DNA from: Clostridiales bacterium
GTDB taxonomy: Bacteria; Bacillota_A; Clostridia; Saccharofermentanales; Saccharofermentanaceae
Assembly (NCBI GenBank): GCA_017649745.1
Contig: JAGCGE010000279.1
Location: 1 to 6,182 of the forward strand
DNA: 6,182 nucleotides
Direction: 5' to 3'
Part shown: in pieces, positions 1-6,109 of the stretch
Numbering within the stretch: the stretch's first letter is position 1
Layout: each line of letters starts with the position of its first letter
Translations under genes and position numbers: made by a program
Notes under the pieces: model-generated
Databases searched by the model: none
Seen by the model: the letters and a program-made list of their open reading frames with translations, nothing else
Told to the model about the DNA's origin: nothing

Positions 1-1671
1 AAAGAGCCGTTCTATTCGATCTCGTTTTTTGAAGATCGTGTTCTTGTTGCGCTCTTAGGACAGAGTACTGTTTATTCGGTATCTCAGGATAATGCAGCAT
101 CCTTGATCTGTAAGCTTAAAGGTGAGGGAATTGCTTCATTACCTTGCTCTCATTCTTATAAGACAAGATCTAAATGTATGGCTAAGCCTTTTTCTGATCT
201 GAAGAGTGTTTTCGATACAGAGATATGTGCTTATGTCCTTAATTCCGTTGCAGGAAATGATGTTAGTTTCTCGACAATATTCGAGCGTACGACAGGACTT
301 ATTTATCCGATCGAATCCGATCAGACTTCCGGTCAGGTTTCGCTCTTTGATACAGTCGATGATAATACTAAACTTAAGAATGCTGCAGGGGATGCTATCC
401 TTGATATCTATGTTGCGAAAACACAGTTTAAGATGATCGCTGATAAAGGATTGGAAAGACTTTTATATAATATCGAGTTCCCTTTGGTCATCACTCTCGA
501 TACGATCGAACGCAACGGAATGTATGTGTCTAAAGATGAACTCATTAGGCTCCATGAGGATTTTAAGGAAAGACTTCAGAATATTGAGAAAAAGATCTAT
601 GAGTTGACAGGGGAGGAGTTCCTTATCAGTTCACCAAAGCAGCTTTCTTTTGTTCTTTTCGATAAGCTTGGACTTAAGCATGGAAAGAAAGGTAAGACAG
701 GTGTTTATTCTACATCTGCTGAAGTTCTTCAGAGTCTTTATGATGAGCATCCTGCGATACCATACATTATGGAATACAGGGCATTAAGTAAACTCGATTC
801 TACTTATGCGGTTGGTCTTACAGATAAGATCGATAGCGACGGAAGGATCAGGACTACTTTTACTCAGGCTATGACAAATACCGGAAGACTATCTTCTACT
901 GATCCTAATCTTCAGAATATCCCTGTCAGATCATCTGAAGGTGAGAAGATAAGAAATGCATTTGTCGCTCCTGAAGGCAAGGTACTTGTTGATGCCGATT
1001 ATTCACAGATCGAGCTTCGACTTTTGGCTTCTATGTCAGGCGACGAGATCATGTGTAAGGCATTTAATGAAGGTCAGGATATCCATAGCAGAACAGCTGC
1101 GGGACTTTTTGCAGTCGAGGAAGATCAGGTGTCTTCATCTCAGAGGGCACTCGCAAAAACTGTTAATTTCAGTATAGTTTACGGTGTAACAGAGTACGGT
1201 CTTTCTCAGGATCTTCACATCAGTTTTGCTGAGGCTAAGCACTTTATCGAATCATATAAGAGACAGTTCCCTAAGGTTACTTCTTATCTGGAATCCCTTA
1301 AGAACAAAGGTGAGTCTGACGGATATGTAGAGACATTATTCGGCAGAAGAAGATATCTTAATGAACTTAAATCTCAGAATAAGAATCTGAGGGAATTCGG
1401 TCTTCGTGCAGCTATGAATACGCCTATACAGGGTACAGCTGCAGATATCATCAAGATAGCTATGAACAAGGTTAATAAGGCTCTTGAAGAGAAACTTCCG
1501 ACAGCTAAACTTGTTATGCAGGTTCATGATGAATTGATAGTAGAATGTAATAAGGAAGATGCGGATCTTTGTTCTAAGATCCTTAAGGAAGAAATGGAAA
1601 ATGCCGTTAAGCTTAATGTTCCTCTGATCGCTGATTGCGGTGTCGGAGATACATGGCTTAAGGCTAAATAA
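1..1671 (+). CDS. polA: DNA polymerase I, C-terminal 556 residues (5' end outside window)
   Basis: Family A polymerase that fills gaps and replaces RNA primers during replication and repair. The frame is open from base 1 with no stop, so the gene starts upstream. The visible part begins at the 3'-5' exonuclease-like domain; the 5' nuclease domain (about 300 residues in the family) lies outside. Residues below count from base 1. About 1-145 form the exonuclease-like domain and 146-556 the polymerase. Seen directly: thumb SPKQL near 211, TGRLSST 294-300 followed by DPNLQNIP, motif A DYSQIELR with catalytic D333 and E338, motif B with R382, K386, F390 and Y394 at the canonical four-residue spacing, and motif C HDE 509-511 with catalytic D510. 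The polymerase site is therefore intact. The proofreading acids appear lost, as in Bacillus-type Pol I. One oddity is Ser391 where motif B normally has Gly. A strong ribosome binding site for coaE overlaps the stop codon, so the two genes are probably co-transcribed. Confidence 0.97.
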   Translation, partial: KEPFYSISFFEDRVLVALLGQSTVYSVSQDNAASLICKLKGEGIASLPCSHSYKTRSKCMAKPFSDLKSVFDTEICAYVLNSVAGNDVSFSTIFERTTGLIYPIESDQTSGQVSLFDTVDDNTKLKNAAGDAILDIYVAKTQFKMIADKGLERLLYNIEFPLVITLDTIERNGMYVSKDELIRLHEDFKERLQNIEKKIYELTGEEFLISSPKQLSFVLFDKLGLKHGKKGKTGVYSTSAEVLQSLYDEHPAIPYIMEYRALSKLDSTYAVGLTDKIDSDGRIRTTFTQAMTNTGRLSSTDPNLQNIPVRSSEGEKIRNAFVAPEGKVLVDADYSQIELRLLASMSGDEIMCKAFNEGQDIHSRTAAGLFAVEEDQVSSSQRALAKTVNFSIVYGVTEYGLSQDLHISFAEAKHFIESYKRQFPKVTSYLESLKNKGESDGYVETLFGRRRYLNELKSQNKNLREFGLRAAMNTPIQGTAADIIKIAMNKVNKALEEKLPTAKLVMQVHDELIVECNKEDADLCSKILKEEMENAVKLNVPLIADCGVGDTWLKAK

Positions 1672-1676
1672 GGAGG
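1670..1676 (+). promoter_or_regulatory. Ribosome binding site of coaE, overlapping the polA stop
   Basis: AAGGAGG, a near-perfect anti-16S match, ends 7 nt before the ATG at 1684 and shares bases with the polA TAA. This fixes the coaE start and leaves no room for a terminator or separate promoter between the two genes. Confidence 0.9.
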
Positions 1677-1683
1677 CATTTAG

Positions 1684-2289
1684 ATGTTTGTGTTAGGCGT
1701 TACGGGCGGTATAGGTACCGGTAAGAGTACTGTTTCAGGTATTCTTCGCAATAGAGGTCTTTTAGTCCTTGATGCTGATAAGATCTCCCGTGATGTTACT
1801 GATGTTAATGGCATCGCTAACCAGGAGATCTCTGAAGTGTTTGGCGCTCGCTCTATAAAGGGTGGAGCTCTTGATAGAAAATACATCTCATCGATTGTTT
1901 TTAACGATAAGACAAAACTTGATATCCTTTCTTCGATCATTCATAAGTATGTTCTGAAATATATTGCTGATCAGCTTGAAAGCGAACGTACCAAAGGAAC
2001 TAAATGCGTGGTCCTTGATGTTCCGATCCCAGTTAAAAAGGGTTTCGTTGACAAGTGTAATCAGATCTGGGTCATAACATGTGAGACTGAGACAAAATTG
2101 AAAAGACTCATTGATAGAGGCATGACGCTTGATGATGCAAAGCGTCGTATCGCTATGCAGATGACAGATGAAGAATATTTAAGTATCGGTGATATCGAAG
2201 TTAATAATTCCGGCACTTTTGAAGAACTTTATGAGAAGGTAGATAAGCTTATAATCGAACAGCTTCATGAGAGGGGGATAAGGATATGA
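1684..2289 (+). CDS. coaE: Dephospho-CoA kinase
   Basis: Catalyses the last step of coenzyme A synthesis: ATP-dependent phosphorylation of the 3'-hydroxyl of dephospho-CoA, in the cytoplasm. The 201-residue length is typical of the family. Seen directly: N-terminal P-loop GGIGTGKS at residues 8-15 (K14, S15), the family-typical DAD motif at 30-32 followed by an Arg at 36, a central strand ending DVPIP, an RLIDRG lid-type segment, and a C-terminal VNNSGTFEEL matching the conserved 'I-x-N-x-G' end of CoaE proteins. The usual PLLFE motif after the central strand is replaced by PIPVK. It lies 12 nt after polA, a common Firmicutes neighbour, and its stop overlaps the next ATG as ATGA, so the following gene is probably translationally coupled. 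The start is fixed by the AAGGAGG at 1670-1676. Confidence 0.95.
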   Translation: MFVLGVTGGIGTGKSTVSGILRNRGLLVLDADKISRDVTDVNGIANQEISEVFGARSIKGGALDRKYISSIVFNDKTKLDILSSIIHKYVLKYIADQLESERTKGTKCVVLDVPIPVKKGFVDKCNQIWVITCETETKLKRLIDRGMTLDDAKRRIAMQMTDEEYLSIGDIEVNNSGTFEELYEKVDKLIIEQLHERGIRI

Positions 2290-2612
2290 TCACAGCTTCA
2301 ATGATCATCTGTCTTATATTGCTCCTTTTATCAGTAGCTATGCTTCTTGGTGTACTTTTTACCGATAAGATGAGACCTGTTAAGTTCCGTAAGTTCTTCG
2401 CGGCAACTACGATAGTTTATATTACCGGTAATATTCTTATAACTACTATCAACATGCTTAATTCATCGCTGCCTGTGATATTTACAGTTATATCGGAATC
2501 TGTAATACTTGTAGTATATTCTTTTTCGATGTTTATGATACATAAGCTTGGTACGAGCTTTGAAGATATAAGCAACGCAAACAAAAAAGAGAATACGGAG
2601 GAAATTTTATGA
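2286..2612 (+). CDS. Small three-helix membrane protein of unknown function
   Basis: A 108-residue protein I do not recognise. It has three hydrophobic segments at about residues 6-25, 37-57 and 62-86. The loop between the first two is basic (Lys and Arg at 28-36), so the positive-inside rule suggests N-terminus out, C-terminus in, with a short charged cytoplasmic tail from about 87. No enzyme motif, signal-peptidase site or metal-binding cluster is visible. It is very probably a real gene: its ATG overlaps the coaE stop as ATGA, AGGGGG at 2272-2277 lies 8 nt upstream, and its own stop overlaps the next gene in the same way. Pairing with the next membrane protein suggests that the two act together, but this is inference. 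It could be a small subunit or accessory of the downstream HdeD-like protein. Confidence 0.8.
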   Translation: MITASMIICLILLLLSVAMLLGVLFTDKMRPVKFRKFFAATTIVYITGNILITTINMLNSSLPVIFTVISESVILVVYSFSMFMIHKLGTSFEDISNANKKENTEEIL

Positions 2613-3187
2613 GTAAGAACACCAGTTACATTTTGATCTCGATACTTTCGCTTCTTTTGGGCGGAGTTATCATCGTCTATCACTCACAAGTTGAATCTAA
2701 GGTAATGCTTATCATCGGCATTGGACTCATCGTTCTTGGAGTATTCAATATTATTTCTTCATTCTTCAAAAACGGTGATGAGAAGAAAAAGAGTACTCTT
2801 ATCGGAGATATTGTTATCGGTGTGGTAATTATCGGTTTAGGTATCGTTCTGTTACTTGATATCTCTGTAGTTAATACTGCTATTACAGTTGTACTTGGTG
2901 CATTCTTTATCCTTGAAGGTATTAGAAGGATCGTTTACGGTATCAAGACATATAATAAGAATCCTGGTTGGTTCATAGCTCTGGTTCTTGCTATTATTGT
3001 TATCGGCGGCGGAGTTTTCTTTATCCTTAAGCGTGATCTTGCAACTGATATCCGTCTCCTTCTTGTCGGTATCGCTCTTATTGTTCTTGGTGTTCAGGGA
3101 GTTATCGCTGTTCTTTCTGGTAAAAAGAATAATAAGAAAGAAAAGGTTGAAAAGAAAGATAAGAATGATAAGAAGATAAAGGCTTGA
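2609..3187 (+). CDS. Six-helix membrane protein, HdeD/DUF308-like
   Basis: A 192-residue integral membrane protein with six hydrophobic helices at about 6-24, 32-53, 65-84, 88-112, 120-140 and 147-170, followed by a lysine-rich tail (11 Lys in the last 22 residues). The even helices look alike: LIIGIGLIVLGVFNIIS (34-50), VVLGAFFILEGIRRIVY (94-110) and LLVGIALIVLGVQGVIA (151-167). The protein is thus three copies of a helix hairpin. This pattern is typical of the HdeD/DUF308 family, whose E. coli founder is linked to acid resistance but whose molecular role is not established. I assign the family by pattern only. GGAGGA at 2597-2602 lies 6 nt before the ATG, which overlaps the previous stop (ATGA). 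It is the last gene of the polA-coaE run; a hairpin terminator follows. Confidence 0.85.
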   Translation: MSKNTSYILISILSLLLGGVIIVYHSQVESKVMLIIGIGLIVLGVFNIISSFFKNGDEKKKSTLIGDIVIGVVIIGLGIVLLLDISVVNTAITVVLGAFFILEGIRRIVYGIKTYNKNPGWFIALVLAIIVIGGGVFFILKRDLATDIRLLLVGIALIVLGVQGVIAVLSGKKNNKKEKVEKKDKNDKKIKA

Positions 3188-3195
3188 TTTAATTC

Positions 3196-3257
3196 TTTTC
3201 GAAAATAAAAGCGGGTGCATATCTAGTCGATATACGCCCACTACTTTTATGCGAAAA
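3196..3257. terminator. Nested inverted repeat, probable bidirectional terminator
   Basis: Lies between the convergent membrane-protein gene and ychF. The core stem pairs GGGTGCATATC (3213-3223) with GATATACGCCC (3229-3239) around a 5-nt loop, with one C-A mismatch and one G-T pair. It extends outwards through ATAAAAG (3205-3211) with CTTTTAT (3244-3250), then TTTTCG (3196-3201) with CGAAAA (3252-3257). Read on the minus strand, the core stem is followed almost at once by GCTTTTATTTT, a good U-tract for ychF. On the plus strand the U-tract starts 4 nt after the stem and is shorter, so termination is probably weaker in that direction. Confidence 0.82.
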
Positions 3258-3263
3258 ATTAGA

Positions 3264-4355
3264 TCAAACGTTAAATCTGAAGAGAACTACATCTCCGTCT
3301 TTCATAACGTATTCCTTACCCTCTGATCTTACAAGACCCTTTTCTCTTGCTGCTGCATATGTACCGCAAGCCATAAGATCATCGAATGCAACTACTTCAG
3401 CACGAATGAATCCACGCTCGAAGTCGGAGTGGATCTTTCCGGCTGCCTGAGGTGCCTTAGTTCCGTTCTTGATTGTACAAGCACGAACTTCCTGAGGACC
3501 TGCAGTAAGGTAAGAGATAAGTCCCAAGAGCTTATATGAAGCCTGGATCATCTTATCAAGACCAGCGCTGTCGATACCGAGATCATCAAGGAACATCTGA
3601 CGATCTTCAGGTTCGAGCTGAGAAAGCTCTTCTTCGATCTTAGCTGAGATTACAACTACTTCGCTGTCAGTTGTCTTAGCGATCTCACGAACTGTATTAA
3701 CGTATGGGATATCAGGATTCTTGATATCATCTTCAGCGATATTTGCGCAGTAGAGGACAGGCTTCATTGAGATAAGCTGGCACTCTTTAGCGATTGGGAG
3801 TTCTTCCTCGTCGAACTCAAGAGATCTAGCAGGCTTTTCTTCAGAAAGACATGCATAGATCTTCTCGTATACTGCAAGGATCGGAGCATAGGATTTGTCT
3901 CCGCCTTTCATCATCTTCTGTGTCTTCTCGATACGCTTTTCCATTATCTCCATATCTGAGAGGATAAGCTCGAGCTCGATTGTTTCGATATCACGCTTAG
4001 GATCAGCGCCACCGTCAACGTGAACGACATTAGTATCGTCAAAGCATCTTACTACATGAACGATAGCATCAACTTCTCTGATGTTGGAGAGGAACTTGTT
4101 ACCAAGACCTTCACCTTTGCTTGCGCCTTTAACAAGACCAGCGATATCGACGAATTCGATGATAGCAGGTGTGTATTTCTGAGGATCATACATCTTAGCA
4201 AGTTCGTCGAGTCTTGAATCAGGAACTGATACGACACCTACGTTAGGTTCGATAGTGCAGAACGGGTAGTTTGCTGATTCTGCTCCTGCTTTAGTGATCG
4301 CATTGAAAAGTGTACTCTTTCCTACGTTTGGAAGACCAACGATACCAAGTTTCAT
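3264..4355 (-). CDS. ychF: Redox-regulated ribosome-associated ATPase YchF (EngD, Obg family)
   Basis: A universally conserved P-loop ATPase of the Obg subfamily that binds ribosomes and is linked in E. coli to stress and translation control. The 363 residues equal the E. coli length. Seen directly: G1 GLPNVGKS 7-14, with hydrophobic Leu8 where Ras-type enzymes keep catalytic residues elsewhere; PFCTIEPN 31-38; G3 DIAG 70-73; G4 NIAE 205-208 in place of NKxD, the family change known to favour ATP over GTP; and SAK 237-239 as the G5 equivalent. The segment from about 128 is the helical coiled-coil insertion, and the C-terminal TGS domain occupies about 278-361 with the conserved [14 protein letters not shown] at 309-322. 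The start is supported by GGAGGA (4368-4363, minus strand) 7 nt upstream. It is a single-gene unit with its own promoter upstream and a terminator downstream. Confidence 0.97.
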   Translation of the reverse strand: MKLGIVGLPNVGKSTLFNAITKAGAESANYPFCTIEPNVGVVSVPDSRLDELAKMYDPQKYTPAIIEFVDIAGLVKGASKGEGLGNKFLSNIREVDAIVHVVRCFDDTNVVHVDGGADPKRDIETIELELILSDMEIMEKRIEKTQKMMKGGDKSYAPILAVYEKIYACLSEEKPARSLEFDEEELPIAKECQLISMKPVLYCANIAEDDIKNPDIPYVNTVREIAKTTDSEVVVISAKIEEELSQLEPEDRQMFLDDLGIDSAGLDKMIQASYKLLGLISYLTAGPQEVRACTIKNGTKAPQAAGKIHSDFERGFIRAEVVAFDDLMACGTYAAAREKGLVRSEGKEYVMKDGDVVLFRFNV

Positions 4356-4362
4356 TATTTAT

Positions 4363-4368
4363 TCCTCC
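4363..4368 (-). promoter_or_regulatory. Ribosome binding site of ychF
   Basis: Reads GGAGGA on the minus strand, 7 nt before the ATG whose complement is at 4353-4355. It supports the chosen start, which also gives the family-standard [11 protein letters not shown]-terminus. Confidence 0.88.
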
Positions 4369-4400
4369 GAATTAATATACCTATTTATAACAACTTACGT

Positions 4401-4428
4401 ATTCTAACACATATACATTTCTTTTCAA
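4401..4428 (-). promoter_or_regulatory. Extended -10 promoter for ychF
   Basis: On the minus strand a -35 box TTGAAA (4428-4423) and a -10 box TAGAAT (4406-4401) are separated by 16 nt, with a TG dinucleotide one base upstream of the -10 (4409-4408). This matches a housekeeping sigma-70/SigA promoter with an extended -10. Transcription would start near 4394, giving a leader of about 40 nt that contains the ribosome binding site. The call is by consensus match only. Confidence 0.65.
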
Positions 4429-4482
4429 ATCAATATATATACAAATAAATCTCTCGATATATCAGTGCTTTCAGGCATTTTA

Positions 4483-4496
4483 CGACGAATTTGTCG
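4483..4496. repeat. Near-palindrome upstream of comM
   Basis: CGACGAATTTGTCG is a 14-bp palindrome with one imperfect pair (positions 5 and 10). Its right half, TTTGTCG (4490-4496), recurs at 4509-4515, 19 bp away. It could be an operator for a dimeric regulator of comM, but no known consensus matches it. Confidence 0.4.
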
Positions 4497-4517
4497 AAAT
4501 TTGTATTTTTTGTCGCT

Positions 4518-4529
4518 TTTTTCGAAAAG
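4518..4529 (+). repeat. TTTTCGAAAA palindrome in the comM leader
   Basis: A perfect 10-bp palindrome (TTTTCGAAAA) at 4519-4528. Read as RNA with the flanking bases (4516-4529), it can form CUUUU and AAAAG arms around a UUCG loop. The same 10-mer occurs at 3196-3205, in the outer arm of the terminator. The stem is AU-rich and weak, and no U-tract follows, so it is unlikely to be a terminator. Confidence 0.4.
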
Positions 4530-4556
4530 GCTAGTTGTTATCATCATCAAAAAAGT

Positions 4557-4563
4557 GAGGTGA
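4557..4563 (+). promoter_or_regulatory. Ribosome binding site of comM-like gene
   Basis: GAGGTGA is a 7-base match to the 16S anti-Shine-Dalgarno sequence, offset towards its GGTGA side. It ends 4 nt before the ATG at 4568 and supports this start. Confidence 0.85.
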
Positions 4564-4567
4564 CAAT

Positions 4568-6109
4568 ATGCCTAAGATATCTACAGGAAGAGTTTTTTCG
4601 GCTTTTGCAGACGGGTTGAACGGAGAACCTGTTACAATCGAGGTTTCGATCACTCCAGGACTTCCGTCTTTCGACATCATCGGTATGTGTGATGCTTCGA
4701 TCAGAGAATCAAAGGGAAGGATACTTACAGCGATTAAGAAATCAGGTTATTCGATCCCTAAAGGTCACATAACCGTCAGTATATCTCCATCTTTTCTACG
4801 TAAGAAGGGATCGGGTTTTGATCTTCCCATTGCTATAGGAGTTCTGATGACAGCAGGGTTCCTACCGGGTATCGACAAGATGAGGATTTTTGCGAATGGA
4901 GAACTTACACTTAATGGTGAGATCCATGGAACTCCGGGAGCTGTTATGAGGATCTCAGCGATCGCTCCTGACAGTTATGATGCATGTTTTATTCCTAAAG
5001 ATGAATATGATAGTGCTGCATGCTGTGAGAAAAAATGTATCTTCGTATCATCATTTCAAGAAGTATGTAATCTTATTTCAAAAGGTAAATTTGAACATAC
5101 TGTTCCTGAGATACCTGTATTTAAAGAACCTGATAATAAGATACTGGATTTTTCTGCTCTTAAAGGTCAGGAGAAAGCTTCAAGAGCAATATTTCTGGCT
5201 GCATGCGGTTGGCATAATATCCTTCTGATCGGAAGCAGCGGTTCAGGTAAGACAACTGCTTCTCAGATTATAGAAGGACTTATGCCGATTCTTGATAAAG
5301 ATGAACTTAAAGACGTCTTTAAACTAAATAACGGAGTTGGAATAGAGACTTGCATCTCATCGGATTCATATCAAAGACCATTCAGAACAGTAACTCCTTC
5401 TATTAATCTTACCGGTCTTATAGGATCAGCAAACGGGTTTAAGCCTGGAGAGATCAGTTTTGCAGATCATGGTGTTCTTTTTGTGGATGAGCTGTGTGAA
5501 TTTGGTTCGAAGTATATTGATTCATTAAGGATACCTATGGAAGAACATAAGATCACGCTTAAAAAGGCGGGCAAAGCGATGGAGTTTCCGGCTAACTTCC
5601 TTTTTGTAGGAGCTACAAATCCATGCAGATGCGGTCTTTATCTCGAAAAGCCGAGTAAATGCACTTGTTCGTTAGCAGTTAGGAATAATTATCTTGGGAA
5701 GATATCAGGTCCGTTTGCAGACAGGATCGATCTAGTAACTGAGATGTATTCAGTTGATGCTAAGGGTCTTAAGGAGGCTGTTTCTTCAGTAAATGAAGAA
5801 AAGAGCAGGGAATTAAGAAAGAAGGTTAAGGAGTGTTGGGATATCGAGCATGAAAGATATAAGAACACAGATATGCCATATGCGCTTAACGGGAATTTTG
5901 ATAGCGATAATCTTTCCGAGATATTACGTGCTGACTCAAAAGTTATCGATTATGCGTCGAAAGCCGCTTCTGTTGGCGGATATTCGGTAAGAAGCTTTAA
6001 ACGACTTCTTAAAGTCGGAAGAACTATTGCTGATCTCGATAATCGTAAGGATATCAGGGAGAGCGATATAGCGGAAGCAATGAGTTATAGGTTTAGGAGC
6101 AAGTTATGA
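4568..6109 (+). CDS. comM: ComM/YifB family Mg-chelatase-like AAA+ ATPase
   Basis: Members form hexameric motors; ComM promotes branch migration of incoming DNA during natural transformation. The 513 residues fit the family (E. coli YifB is about 506). Domains: an N-terminal Lon-protease-like ChlI domain to about 170, with FLRKKGSGFDLPIAIGVL near 76-93; an AAA+ core with Walker A GSSGSGKT 222-229, Walker B VLFVDE 303-308, sensor-1 N351 and an SGPFADRID segment 380-388 with probable Arg finger R386; and a C-terminal chelatase domain with GYSVRSFKRLLKVGRTIADL 471-490 (sensor-2-type R475). Four cysteines (C353, C355, C365, C367) form a probable zinc knuckle, usual in non-enterobacterial members. 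The family's RPFRxPHH stretch reads RPFRTVTP here (270-277), and LAH before Walker B reads FAD. The catalytic residues are intact, so it is divergent but not a pseudogene. It overlaps the next gene by ATGA. Confidence 0.93.
   Translation: MPKISTGRVFSAFADGLNGEPVTIEVSITPGLPSFDIIGMCDASIRESKGRILTAIKKSGYSIPKGHITVSISPSFLRKKGSGFDLPIAIGVLMTAGFLPGIDKMRIFANGELTLNGEIHGTPGAVMRISAIAPDSYDACFIPKDEYDSAACCEKKCIFVSSFQEVCNLISKGKFEHTVPEIPVFKEPDNKILDFSALKGQEKASRAIFLAACGWHNILLIGSSGSGKTTASQIIEGLMPILDKDELKDVFKLNNGVGIETCISSDSYQRPFRTVTPSINLTGLIGSANGFKPGEISFADHGVLFVDELCEFGSKYIDSLRIPMEEHKITLKKAGKAMEFPANFLFVGATNPCRCGLYLEKPSKCTCSLAVRNNYLGKISGPFADRIDLVTEMYSVDAKGLKEAVSSVNEEKSRELRKKVKECWDIEHERYKNTDMPYALNGNFDSDNLSEILRADSKVIDYASKAASVGGYSVRSFKRLLKVGRTIADLDNRKDIRESDIAEAMSYRFRSKL
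6095..6099 (+). promoter_or_regulatory. Ribosome binding site inside the 3' end of comM
   Basis: AGGAG lies 6 nt before the ATG at 6106, within the last codons of comM. It supports a separate downstream gene translated by coupling rather than a chance ATG. Confidence 0.75.

Larger units (their letters stand above)
4356..4567. other. Divergent intergenic region between ychF and comM
   Basis: 212 nt of AT-rich DNA. The left part holds the ychF ribosome binding site and promoter. The middle (about 4431-4465) is nearly pure A/T alternation without clear boxes. The right part (4478-4535) holds short symmetric and direct repeats described separately. I could not find a plus-strand -35/-10 pair for comM that I would defend, so its promoter is unassigned. 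No riboswitch or tRNA-like fold is evident. Confidence 0.6.

Noticed and set aside
103..105. TTG at 103 as the start of the polymerase gene
   Set aside because: The same frame stays open to base 1 and the residues before it continue the exonuclease-like domain. No ribosome binding site precedes it, and Pol I needs its N-terminal nuclease domain upstream.
1680..1940. 86-codon minus-strand frame opposite the start of coaE
   Set aside because: Lies fully opposite the P-loop-encoding part of coaE, with no ribosome binding site and no family resemblance.
2852..3241. 129-codon minus-strand frame opposite the HdeD-like gene, running into the terminator
   Set aside because: Low-complexity Lys/Asn/Ile-rich translation that mirrors the hydrophobic gene on the other strand. 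There is no ribosome binding site and no recognisable domain, and it would read through the terminator stem.
4483..4496. LexA (SOS) box for comM
   Set aside because: The Gram-positive LexA box needs GAAC-N4-GTTC-like halves. This palindrome has CGAC/GTCG halves and a different centre.
4478..4545. Plus-strand sigma-70 promoter for comM (TTGTCG at 4510-4515 with TAGTTG or TGTTAT)
   Set aside because: The -10 candidates match poorly (2 of 6) or need a 20-nt spacer, so I could not support it.
4371..4560. Riboswitch or structured leader upstream of comM
   Set aside because: Only short AU-rich hairpins are visible, with no multi-stem architecture, terminator/antiterminator pair or known conserved core.
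5370..5480. Frameshift in comM explaining the missing PHH motif
   Set aside because: The frame is continuous, RPFR and PGEIS on either side are in register, and spacing to Walker B is normal. Substitution, not a shift, explains the difference.
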